A stretch of DNA of 12,188 bases from Candidatus Melainabacteria bacterium GWA2_34_9 (GCA_001784535.1 MFRJ01000126.1:1-12188), one strand, 5' to 3'. Positions 5,384 through 11,684 are shown, numbered from the stretch's first letter. Notes: a model not told the origin generated them from the sequence alone. Numbers and translations: made by a program.

Positions 5384-6272
5384 CATAATCTTGCCAGCAA
5401 GACCTTAATTCATCAATTTCCTTCTCAAATCCAATCAAACTAAACTCAACATCATTCTCAATTTTTTCAATTTTTCGGGCAAAAGTCACATCACTTTTTC
5501 TTTTTTCCCCAATAAATCTTAAAACATCAAATTTATCTTCTTCAAAATTCCAAACTTGTTTTATTCTTAAAACAACCTTAAAATCCTCTTCTTTTTTAAC
5601 ATTATGCTGATGAAATCCGTTTAATATAATTTCAGATTGCAATTTATTTGTTAAATACCCACCATTTTTAAAAGCATCCTTAACTTCATTCTTCTCCTTT
5701 AAAAAAATAAAATCATTTTTAACAAACTGTTTTTTTATCTGTTCTTTTTTTTGTTCATGACATGTACCCTCTTTTTTTGCTACCCCATCCGCATTTTTTG
5801 CTACCCCATCCGCATTTTTTTCCTCCTTAAAAATAAAATCATTCTCATTACTTTTTCCTTCTTTCTGAAGACCCTCAGCAGCCTTAAAAGCCATTTCTTT
5901 TTCAAACTCAGTAATTAACCCCTCTTCTTCCTTAATCACCCCTAAAAGCTCATAAGTTTTTTGGGTAAAATAAATTTTTCTAAAATTTTCTTCAAAAACA
6001 ATAACAATAACGCCTTTCTTTTTAAGCTCGCTTATAGCCAGACTGATGGCTCTTTCGCCCGAGCCCGTGCATTTCATCAGCTTGCTGTTCTTGGGATAAA
6101 CAAAGCCTTTTTTTGGATTATACATATTGGCAAGACTAAACATAACAAGCCTTGCGGTAGGACTCAAATCCACCTTGGAAAAAAAATTCATATCAGTAAT
6201 AGCTCTTAAAATGTTAAAACTTTTAACATTAACATGAAGAGCCTTATTTTCATGCAGCACAACAGTATTCAT
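5370..6272 (-). CDS. HTH_36-type replication-like protein (300 aa)
   Basis: Residues about 35-92 form a winged-helix domain of the HTH_36 kind: LSPTARLVMFSLANMYN, then GFVYPKNSKLMKCTG, ERAISLAISELKKKGVI and a beta wing. This domain is common in plasmid and phage replication-initiation or primosome proteins. The remaining 200 residues are charged, lysine/glutamate-rich and likely part-disordered, with no recognised catalytic motif. They carry a perfect tandem NADGVAK repeat (residues 153-166) flanked by two NDFIF blocks. I start at the ATG at 6272 because AGAGGAGG lies about 10 nt upstream. The in-frame ATG at 6302 has no Shine-Dalgarno. A role as replication initiator or DNA-binding regulator of a mobile replicon is inferred from the domain. 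Confidence 0.75.
   Translation of the reverse strand: MNTVVLHENKALHVNVKSFNILRAITDMNFFSKVDLSPTARLVMFSLANMYNPKKGFVYPKNSKLMKCTGSGERAISLAISELKKKGVIVIVFEENFRKIYFTQKTYELLGVIKEEEGLITEFEKEMAFKAAEGLQKEGKSNENDFIFKEEKNADGVAKNADGVAKKEGTCHEQKKEQIKKQFVKNDFIFLKEKNEVKDAFKNGGYLTNKLQSEIILNGFHQHNVKKEEDFKVVLRIKQVWNFEEDKFDVLRFIGEKRKSDVTFARKIEKIENDVEFSLIGFEKEIDELRSCWQDYENRQ
5773..5814. repeat. 21-bp in-frame tandem repeat in the Rep-like gene
   Basis: Two perfect 21-bp copies (5773-5793, 5794-5814) encode NADGVAK twice. Identity at the DNA level suggests recent slippage, and the number of units may vary between strains. Confidence 0.85.
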
Positions 6273-6311
6273 TTTAAAAAACCCTCCTCTAAAAGTTCTC
6301 ATTACAAACTA

Positions 6312-6399
6312 TTGCACTTTCATGAGGAGCCTGTATAATTAAAATTAACTCTGACATCAATTAAAATTAAACAAAGGCGCTCTCACGGGAGTGCTTTTT
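6312..6399 (+). ncRNA. Candidate small RNA unit (promoter, about 55-nt RNA, terminator)
   Basis: TTGCAC (6312-6317), a 16-bp spacer and a perfect TATAAT (6334-6339) predict a start near 6346. GCGCTC (6377-6382) and GAGTGC (6389-6394) form a stem followed by TTTTTGTTTT. A G-U pair favours plus-strand RNA. No reading frame lies between, so the product would be an untranslated RNA of about 55 nt. It is transcribed away from the Rep-like gene, and its promoter lies upstream of that gene's start codon. An antisense or copy-control role is conceivable but not shown. Confidence 0.45.
6332..6360 (-). promoter_or_regulatory. Possible promoter of the Rep-like gene
   Basis: On the minus strand TTGATG (plus 6355-6360), 17 bp, TATACA (plus 6332-6337): 4/6 matches in each box. 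It overlaps head-on a plus-strand TTGCAC-16-TATAAT promoter (6312-6339), so the two would compete. Confidence 0.4.
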
Positions 6400-6426
6400 G
6401 TTTTAACAATATTAAATTATTAAGTC

Positions 6427-6446
6427 CCGAACAGTTCAGTATTGTT
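6427..6446 (+). promoter_or_regulatory. Operator-like element, copy 2
   Basis: CCGAACAGTTCAG (6427-6439) followed by TATTGTT. The reverse complement of 8031-8050 matches this at 18 of 20 positions. It overlaps the 3' end of the small membrane-peptide gene. Confidence 0.55.
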
Positions 6447-6546
6447 GTTTTAAAAATCTTCTTAAATTATTACAAAACATGAAGCATAAAAAAACAAACA
6501 AAATACTTGTCAGGGCTACAAAATTCTTAACAAATTCTCCTTCCAA
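6436..6546 (-). CDS. Hydrophobic peptide (36 aa), probable single-span membrane protein
   Basis: I start this gene at a TTG (6546) because GGAGGAG (plus 6555-6561) lies 8 nt upstream and a near-consensus promoter lies just above it. The same frame extends upstream to an ATG at 6657, but that start is upstream of the promoter and has no Shine-Dalgarno. The peptide has a short charged start (EGEFVKN), one strongly hydrophobic span (about residues 9-24, FVALTSILFVFLCFMF) and a basic tail (NNLRRFLKQQY). Size and layout resemble small membrane peptides, including type I toxin peptides and phage-type membrane peptides, though no family is recognised. It is divergent from the 6710 HTH gene and bracketed by operator-like elements. 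Confidence 0.5.
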   Translation of the reverse strand: MEGEFVKNFVALTSILFVFLCFMFCNNLRRFLKQQY

Positions 6547-6573
6547 ATTAAAAACTCCTCCAACGCATGCATG

Positions 6574-6602
6574 AATATACAATCCGTTGTATAATATGTC
6601 AA
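6574..6602 (-). promoter_or_regulatory. Strong promoter for the 36-aa peptide gene
   Basis: On the minus strand TTGACA (plus 6597-6602), exactly 17 bp, TATATT (plus 6574-6579): 6/6 and 5/6 matches, the best promoter in the window. The predicted start near 6567 gives a leader of about 20 nt holding only the Shine-Dalgarno. Confidence 0.75.
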
Positions 6603-6607
6603 GGTCA

Positions 6608-6624
6608 TTCCGAACGATTCCGAA
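6608..6624. promoter_or_regulatory. Operator-like element, copy 3
   Basis: TTCCGAA-CGA-TTCCGAA: the same 7-3-7 spacing as at 4858, but with the second arm as a direct rather than inverted copy. It begins 6 bp upstream of the -35 of the minus-strand peptide promoter. Confidence 0.5.
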
Positions 6625-6649
6625 AAAGACCGAAGAATACAAACACAAC

Positions 6650-6673
6650 CCGAACATTTCAGTACATTTCAGT
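6650..6673 (+). promoter_or_regulatory. Operator-like element, copy 4, with 10-bp tandem repeat
   Basis: CCGAACATTTCAG (6650-6662) overlaps a tandem ACATTTCAGT repeat (6654-6663, 6664-6673), one helical turn per unit. It covers the expected -35 zone of the 6710 gene. A perfect -10 TATAAT follows at 6683-6688, but no good -35 exists. Regulation of the 6710 gene through these sites, perhaps by its own product, is likely. Confidence 0.55.
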
Positions 6674-6709
6674 TTTGTTCAATATAATTCAACGAGAAGG
6701 GGAATTTAA

Positions 6710-7270
6710 ATGGCGCAAAAAGAGAAGAAGTTGACGGTAAGACAGGCGATTGAGACACTTGGTTTAGGTAGAACAACTATTTATTCTTGGATTAAAGAAG
6801 GCAAGCTTCGTGCAGAAACAACACCACGGGGGAAGTTAATACTTCTTACTGATGAAGAAGAGCAAAAAATCAGAGAATTAACCCAATTATATTCCGGTGA
6901 ATACATTTCCGAACAGTACGATGATTTTGAAGACAATTCAGAAGGTTTCGAGACAGTCCACGAGGGTACTGTCGTGTACACCGATCCTATTCACAACAGT
7001 TCAGCAAATTCCAACAATGTTCCAAAACAAGAAGATAAAGTAATGCTTGAAATGTTAAGGACCCTTAACAATCTTAACGAAAAACTTTTAAATTATTCAG
7101 AACAGGCAGGACAGGTTAAACTGCTCTCTGATTCAGAAAACAAAACAAAAGAAGAGTACTTTAAGATTATACAAGAAAATGCAGCATTAAAAGTCCGTCT
7201 TGATTTGATGGAAAAAGAAAATACCGAATTAAAAAATAAAAGGTCTTTTTTCGGAATAAAATTAAAATAA
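6710..7270 (+). CDS. HTH (MerR/excisionase-like) regulator with coiled-coil tail
   Basis: Residues 8-57 form a MerR/HTH_17-type winged helix: LTVRQAIETLGLGRTTIYSWIKEGKL, then a wing with TPRGKLILLT and an EEEQKIREL helix. Residues 60-105 are an acidic, polar linker. Residues 106-178 are predicted to be helical and coiled-coil (LRTLNNLNEKLL; IQENAALKVRLDLMEKENTEL). The tail RSFFGIKLK is short and amphipathic. There is no effector domain or MerR cysteine set, so it is not a metal sensor. HTH plus coiled coil plus aromatic tail is a layout seen in plasmid-borne maintenance and partition regulators. GAAGGGG lies 8 nt before the ATG. It is divergent from the 36-aa peptide gene and probably binds the elements between them. 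Confidence 0.78.
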   Translation: MAQKEKKLTVRQAIETLGLGRTTIYSWIKEGKLRAETTPRGKLILLTDEEEQKIRELTQLYSGEYISEQYDDFEDNSEGFETVHEGTVVYTDPIHNSSANSNNVPKQEDKVMLEMLRTLNNLNEKLLNYSEQAGQVKLLSDSENKTKEEYFKIIQENAALKVRLDLMEKENTELKNKRSFFGIKLK

Positions 7271-7295
7271 CCTTATTTTTTAAGAATTTAATTAA

Positions 7296-7331
7296 AAAAT
7301 GTCATGCTGAACGAAAAAAGCATGACATTTT
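7296..7331 (+). terminator. Terminator of the HTH regulator gene
   Basis: AAAATGTCATGC (7296-7307) pairs perfectly with GCATGACATTTT (7320-7331) around a 12-nt loop. The stem is long and the U-tract is short (TTTTATTTAT). Confidence 0.65.
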
Positions 7332-7376
7332 ATTTATAAACTTTTGTAAAATTAGTAAAACCGAAAATATGATAGG

Positions 7377-7464
7377 TTGATTTTAGCAAAAGTTGTGTAT
7401 AATCAAGATAACTAATTCAATGCTATAAATTAAATGCCTTAGGAGTCTGGTCTTAAGGCTTTTT
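7377..7464 (+). ncRNA. Candidate small RNA unit 2 (promoter, about 55-nt RNA, terminator)
   Basis: TTGATT (7377-7382), a 15-bp spacer and a perfect TATAAT (7398-7403) predict a start near 7410. GCCTTAGGA (7436-7444) and TCTTAAGGC (7451-7459) form a 9-bp stem, with one G-U pair that only plus-strand RNA can form, followed by TTTTTGTTGTTT. No reading frame fits between. The short spacer is the weak point. The hairpin may also stop the convergent 7487-7789 gene, though its minus-strand U-tract is poor. Confidence 0.45.
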
Positions 7465-7486
7465 GTTGTTTATAAAAGGTACTTTA

Positions 7487-7789
7487 TTATACTTGTTTAA
7501 AAGGAATGTTGGTTTGTCTTAAATAAAATTGCATAATAGAATCAGCGGTTTTTTCTTTAGCTTTATTTGTGCCGGAAGTACTAAAAACAGCTGTATCCTG
7601 CGTAATATTAGCTCTCATCATAACAGGAGCTTCAGCGCCAAACCTTTTTTCAAGGGTTTCTTTTGTTTTATATGCAATATTAGACATTGTTTGAACTTGT
7701 TCTTTGTTTTGCGGCTGAGCAACAATGGAACCGAAAGAAATTTTGTGCGGATAATTAACGGTAGTGTTGCAATTGAAAGAAATTCTCAT
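7487..7789 (-). CDS. Unknown 100-aa protein with N-terminal ISFG motif
   Basis: The ATG at 7789 gives a 100-aa soluble protein. The first 16 residues are polar (MRISFNCNTTVNYPHK), followed by ISFGS (17-21), which resembles the SFTG and CFSG motifs in the two rightmost genes. Residues 28-50 and 75-92 are probably helical. T68-S72 resembles a strand-turn. There is no signal peptide or membrane span. The Shine-Dalgarno is weak (GAGG about 16 nt upstream). The leader is predicted to be about 130 nt from a promoter at 7928-7955 and contains overlapping hairpins. No known domain; I regard it as a lineage-specific protein. Confidence 0.65.
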   Translation of the reverse strand: MRISFNCNTTVNYPHKISFGSIVAQPQNKEQVQTMSNIAYKTKETLEKRFGAEAPVMMRANITQDTAVFSTSGTNKAKEKTADSIMQFYLRQTNIPFKQV

Positions 7790-7834
7790 GATCTTTGTTT
7801 TTTGCCTCGTTTTTTAAATAAAATTTGATCTCTT

Positions 7835-7891
7835 CTTGTGCGGAGCGGGAGTGACAAGTCTGAAAGACGGCTTTGATGGCTTGGAAGACTT
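7835..7891 (-). promoter_or_regulatory. Structured leader of the 7487-7789 gene
   Basis: The leader holds a GC-richer block with two overlapping stems. CTTGT (7835-7839) can pair with ACAAG (7854-7858), and AAGTCT (7856-7861) with AGACTT (7886-7891). They share bases 7856-7858, so only one can form at full length. This could be a regulatory switch; the stems are short. Confidence 0.3.
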
Positions 7892-7927
7892 AAACTCATT
7901 CTTGTATAAAGTGTTTTAACTACACTT

Positions 7928-7955
7928 ATAATATACCTAAATTAATAAAAGTAAA
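7928..7955 (-). promoter_or_regulatory. Promoter of the 7487-7789 gene
   Basis: On the minus strand TTTACT (plus 7950-7955), 16 bp, TATTAT (plus 7928-7933): 4/6 and 5/6 matches. Confidence 0.45.
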
Positions 7956-8030
7956 GGGGTTATTTGTTGAATATTAAAAATTAGTAATATAGCTAATAAA
8001 GAACCCTCTTTTATACTATATACTATACAA

Positions 8031-8050
8031 GACAGTACTGAACTGTTCGG
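8031..8050 (-). promoter_or_regulatory. Operator-like element, copy 5
   Basis: The minus strand reads CCGAACAGTTCAGTACTGTC, matching 6427-6446 at 18 of 20 positions in inverted orientation. It lies just downstream of three overlapping TATACT/TATACA boxes (8012-8029) and about 105 bp before the 8157 start, so a bound protein would obstruct initiation of that gene. Confidence 0.6.
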
Positions 8051-8156
8051 TTGTGAAAAGGGAGTTAAAGGCCTGAAGAATGGCATGCATAAAAAGTCAG
8101 AGCCAGAAGGTTTGTTCTCTTTTTAAACAGTAATATAAAGAAAAGAGGGAGATTAA

Positions 8157-8654
8157 ATGGGTATTGCTTTATTTATGACGTTAGTTTTTTTACACATCGC
8201 ATTAGGACTTGCGCTTGCTTTTCTGGTAATGCATTTTGCTTTTAAATCTGAGCATAAAGCGCTTAAAAATTTCGGATTTATCGTTGGTTATTTATTAATA
8301 GTTCTTGCTCTATTAACTATGCTGTTGGGAACTATTTTTGTTGCTACTAAATCAAATTTAATGTCATGCCCTTATAAAATGCATGAAAAAAATGAACAAA
8401 TGATGCAGCAAGGCATGCCAATGATGAATGAACAAAAGGAAGAAGATAAAGAAGAAATTCAAGAACAAAAAACAGAACAGAAACATGAGAAAAATATTGC
8501 TTATAAACAGCAAATGAAAAAAGAAAGCAAAGGCTGTCCTGTAAAAACCAGAGCGCAAATTGAACAGGAATTAAAAACAGGAAAAATAACAGGGGCAGCT
8601 TGTAGTACCGAAATGAAAAAATCAGCACAAACTATAAAGAATGAAAAAAAATAA
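8157..8654 (+). CDS. Membrane protein with two CPxK motifs and a Met-rich loop (165 aa)
   Basis: GAGGGAG lies 5 nt before the ATG at 8157. Two membrane spans are clear: residues 3-27 (IALFMTLVFLHIALGLALAF) and 40-63 (IVGYLLIVLALLTMLLG). A polar 100-residue tail follows. The tail opens with SCPYKMHEK (70-78) and a methionine-rich stretch (QMMQQGMPMM, 81-90). It then has an acidic/lysine-rich low-complexity segment, a second CPVK (127-130) and a third cysteine at 149. Repeated CPxK, methionines and histidines could bind copper or haem, or be redox-active; no family is recognised and the function is not shown. An operator-like element lies upstream, so the gene may answer to the 6710 regulator. 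A 34-bp palindrome follows the stop. Confidence 0.75.
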   Translation: MGIALFMTLVFLHIALGLALAFLVMHFAFKSEHKALKNFGFIVGYLLIVLALLTMLLGTIFVATKSNLMSCPYKMHEKNEQMMQQGMPMMNEQKEEDKEEIQEQKTEQKHEKNIAYKQQMKKESKGCPVKTRAQIEQELKTGKITGAACSTEMKKSAQTIKNEKK

Positions 8655-8679
8655 AATAATGTAAAAAATGAAAAAACTA

Positions 8680-8713
8680 TTTAAAGGAGAACTTAATTAA
8701 GTTCTCCTTTAAA
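8680..8713 (+). terminator. 34-bp perfect palindrome after the 8157 gene
   Basis: The arms 8680-8696 and 8697-8713 are exactly complementary with no spacer (arm TTTAAAGGAGAACTTAA). The GGAGAAC/GTTCTCC core followed by TTT can act as a terminator for the gene ending at 8654, although no long U-tract follows. Confidence 0.6.
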
Positions 8714-9002
8714 GTATAAATATTAACTTTTGTTAACTCTGTAAAGTAAAGCGTCAAAAGGCTTACTTGGCATGCTTTTTAATTTAATTTAATTTTTTTA
8801 TTAATTTTAGCAATTATTTTCATTCACCATTCTTTTAAAAGCATATCGTAAATAAAAGTTATTAAAGTTGCTAATTATTAAAAATTGGCGTATCTTCCTT
8901 AGCATTTTAACGAAAGTTAAGAAAGAAGGAAAAAGCATACAAAAATGCTTTGATTTTTAAAGAACAATTGGCAATTGAATTTATTAGAAAGAAGGGTAAC
9001 AA
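8714..9002 (+). promoter_or_regulatory. Upstream region of the DHH phosphoesterase operon
   Basis: This stretch of about 290 bases has no gene. TTGCTA (8868-8873), 17 bp, TATCTT (8891-8896) is a moderate promoter. A leader hairpin AAAGCAT/ATGCTTT (8932-8938/8945-8951) is followed by ATTTTTAA and may attenuate. CAATTGGCAATTG (8965-8977) is a small dyad close to the Shine-Dalgarno (GAAGGG, 6 nt before the ATG at 9003). A T/A simple-repeat tract lies at about 8778-8812. Confidence 0.4.
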
Positions 9003-11663
9003 ATGTTAGACAAAGTAGGATTGAGGTTCGCAGGAAACATTCAAAAAACCAAAATGGATCAACCTGAAAACAACTATGCGACAAACTTGTTGTCAAGATT
9101 CAAAACTCCTGAAGATAAAGTCGACATTAGCTCTTCAAATAAAGTAATTTCTTTTACCGGTCATAATTTTGAATTTAAACAAAACCATAATACAATTCGT
9201 TATATATCTTTTACAGGCCTACAAGATCCCCGGAAAGATCAGCCTATAGGCATTCAAATGAGGGTTACCGGCGTAAAGAAAAACCAGTCAAACACGGTTG
9301 AAGATCCTTCAAAACCGCAAGCAGCAAGCGCTCCAGAACCGGAATTTATTCAAAAAGGTAAAAAAGGCAAAAAGGGTAAAAAAGGACAAAAAGGTCAAAG
9401 AAACCAAAATGTAAAAATGGGTCCGGGAGTAAAAGGACCTATTAACAAACTTGCTGACAGCAACTGGAAAGACGGACAGGAATTATTGTTTACTCAGGGA
9501 CAAATGAGAACTCCTGAAGGAACAAAAAACACAATAGAATTAAACGATCCTAAAAACGGTAAACTTGGCAGAGTTCCCGATGAACTTTCTCCTGCTTTGC
9601 AACCATTGTTAAATGATCCTGAATATATGGGGGATTTTAAATTTGAATTATCAAACGTGATTGCAGGAATGACAAAAGGCGCTGCAACGATAGGCTTAAG
9701 GGCAAATCTTCTTTATACAGGCACAGACCCTGAAAAAAGAGCAAAAGTTCAAGAAACATTCCATCAAATATTAAATGACCCTGAATGTTCAGAAAAAGCC
9801 ATGCTTTATCAGGAAAAAACATCTCCTGACGAAGTTTTAAAAAGGGTTTTCGACCATGAAGAAGCGAAAAAAGCCGGCGCGACAAAAGAAATGGAAAGCG
9901 CTATCGATAATATTGTTAATGTATTAGATAATCCCGAACATAAAAACTTTTTGTTTGTAGGTCACTGCAAACCTGACGGCGATACTCTCGGTGCTGTATT
10001 AGGGATGAAAAATGCAATGGCATTAAAATATCCCGATAAAAATATTGACTGCGCCATAGATGATAAAGTTCCGGGCTTATTTAGACATAATATCCCGGGA
10101 ATAGACGGAGAAGTTAAACGCCCTATAAACAAAGACCGCCTTGGTTTAATTGATGATGAAATAAAGCAAATCGAATCATCTCCGCAGGATGCAATTACTA
10201 AAGCAGAAATAGAAATTTTGCAGGAAGAAAAACAGGATGTTCAAAATCCGCAAAACCAGTTAAAACCGAAAGCTCCTTATGATGTTGTCGTAATGTTTGA
10301 TGTTCCGACACCGGAAAGATTTTCAGGCGCTTTTAAACAATATATAGGTGAAGCTAAAAAAGTTGTTTATGTTGATCACCACCCTCATAGATTAGGTGAA
10401 TGGCAGACAGCACAGGAAAAAACAGGCTTAAATATAGATAAAGTTCACCAAAACGGTCTAGCTTGGGTTGCAGACGCAGTTCCTGCAGCAACACAGCTTG
10501 TAGGTGCTTTAGCTTCAAAACTGATGCCTGACTTAAATAAAATAGCTAACGGAGAAAAGAAAGCAGCTGATGTATTTAAAACACAGGATCAGCAGGATAA
10601 ATTAAAAGCAATGTCCGCAGCTCTTGTAACGGGTATGTCAACAGACACAGGTTCATTCTTGAGGACAGCAAATCTTCTTCCTGAAGATATGCTTAAACCT
10701 GCTCAGCAAAGACCGAACTTTATGCCTGAAGGAATGTCAAAATGGCTTATGGGCTTGACAGATGGCATTAAAGGAACTATCGACAAAAAATGGCTGAGAG
10801 AAAACATCTCTTATGACTTAGACGATAATAAAATTCCTGATTTAGATTTAACAGCAAGAGAAACAATGCTTGATTACTCCGTAAAAGGTAAAGTAATAGC
10901 AGAAGACGAAAAACTTGGAACTATAGGACTTGGTATTGTTCAGGTTGATTATGACCAGATGTTTGATGTTTGGAATCTTGCAAGAAAATCCGAAAAAATA
11001 AAGAAAGGCAAAGCTGAAACAACATTCCTTGATGTTCAAAACGGCTTCAAATATGGCGAAGTAATGAATATCCTTCGTTCAGACCCAACAAGACATCCTC
11101 CAGAAAAGCCAAATCCAAAAGCTTCAAAAGTAGAACAAGCTGCAATGGAAGATTATGAAAGTGCTTATGATGATAAGCGTATTGCAATCTTAATCTGTCA
11201 GGATAAAAAAGCAGGAAGCTTGGATGAAAAATTAAACATAGCTGAACAAAACGGATTAAGACTTTCATTAAGATCACAGGAAGGAACAATTCACGCCGAA
11301 TTACTCGCTAATTTATTCCACGGCGGCGGACACGGCGGAGCTTCAGGCGGAAGAGTAGACCTTCCCGGTGTAACCTTAACAACTCCGTTAGGCGTAGAAA
11401 TTGACGGTAAAAAAGCTGCAAGTCCAGCCGCAGTTCTAAAACAACTTCACGAAAATCATCAGGTTATGAACGATAACGACTTATCACAAGAAGATAAAAA
11501 AGAGTTATGCAAAGAAGTCAAAGTTGTTCTTGATGATTCCGGAAAACCTTGTGCTGATCTGATCAAAGATATTGTAGTAGAAATGAGAAAAGAAGATCAG
11601 GCAGGAAAAACTAAAGTTGTTCCGTTTAAAGGAAACAATAATATATTCAAAGTCAGCGCCTAA
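9003..11663 (+). CDS. DHH/DHHA1 phosphoesterase with long N-terminal extension (886 aa)
   Basis: The catalytic part has the DHH-superfamily motifs in order: HCKPDGD (321-327), the aspartate in MFDVP (D433), VDHH (457-460) and STDTG (546-550). Together these form a two-metal site, usually Mn2+. The C-terminal DHHA1 substrate-binding motif is HGGGHGGASGG (773-783). The arrangement resembles NrnA-type nano-RNase/pAp phosphatases and c-di-AMP or pApA phosphodiesterases, but those are only about 320-350 aa long. The substrate cannot be decided here. Residues 1-305 are an extra region with two SFTG motifs (50-53, 69-72) and a lysine/glycine repeat (118-132). There are also large insertions (about 365-425 and 555-620) and a C-terminal extension. 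There is no signal peptide, so it is presumably cytoplasmic. It is followed after 21 nt by the 11685 gene. Confidence 0.88.
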   Translation: MLDKVGLRFAGNIQKTKMDQPENNYATNLLSRFKTPEDKVDISSSNKVISFTGHNFEFKQNHNTIRYISFTGLQDPRKDQPIGIQMRVTGVKKNQSNTVEDPSKPQAASAPEPEFIQKGKKGKKGKKGQKGQRNQNVKMGPGVKGPINKLADSNWKDGQELLFTQGQMRTPEGTKNTIELNDPKNGKLGRVPDELSPALQPLLNDPEYMGDFKFELSNVIAGMTKGAATIGLRANLLYTGTDPEKRAKVQETFHQILNDPECSEKAMLYQEKTSPDEVLKRVFDHEEAKKAGATKEMESAIDNIVNVLDNPEHKNFLFVGHCKPDGDTLGAVLGMKNAMALKYPDKNIDCAIDDKVPGLFRHNIPGIDGEVKRPINKDRLGLIDDEIKQIESSPQDAITKAEIEILQEEKQDVQNPQNQLKPKAPYDVVVMFDVPTPERFSGAFKQYIGEAKKVVYVDHHPHRLGEWQTAQEKTGLNIDKVHQNGLAWVADAVPAATQLVGALASKLMPDLNKIANGEKKAADVFKTQDQQDKLKAMSAALVTGMSTDTGSFLRTANLLPEDMLKPAQQRPNFMPEGMSKWLMGLTDGIKGTIDKKWLRENISYDLDDNKIPDLDLTARETMLDYSVKGKVIAEDEKLGTIGLGIVQVDYDQMFDVWNLARKSEKIKKGKAETTFLDVQNGFKYGEVMNILRSDPTRHPPEKPNPKASKVEQAAMEDYESAYDDKRIAILICQDKKAGSLDEKLNIAEQNGLRLSLRSQEGTIHAELLANLFHGGGHGGASGGRVDLPGVTLTTPLGVEIDGKKAASPAAVLKQLHENHQVMNDNDLSQEDKKELCKEVKVVLDDSGKPCADLIKDIVVEMRKEDQAGKTKVVPFKGNNNIFKVSA
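9355..9400 (+). repeat. Lysine/glycine coding repeat in the phosphoesterase
   Basis: The unit GKK is repeated three times, then GQKGQR (residues 119-133). This makes a basic, flexible linker between the SFTG region and the rest of the protein. Such a tract may bind nucleic acid or simply act as a spacer. Confidence 0.7.
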
Positions 11664-11684
11664 TTTATCATCCAGTGAGAATAT

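Noticed and set aside
6436..6657. 73-aa version of the membrane peptide starting at the ATG at 6657
   Set aside because: That start lies upstream of the TTGACA-17-TATATT promoter and has no Shine-Dalgarno; the TTG at 6546 fits both.
6905..6914. CCGAACAG inside the regulator gene as a further operator copy
   Set aside because: It lies in coding sequence and lacks the second TTCxG arm; probably chance.
7394..7402. Perfect DnaA box (TTATACACA on the minus strand)
   Set aside because: A single box overlapping a promoter -10; no cluster is present, so it does not support an origin by itself.
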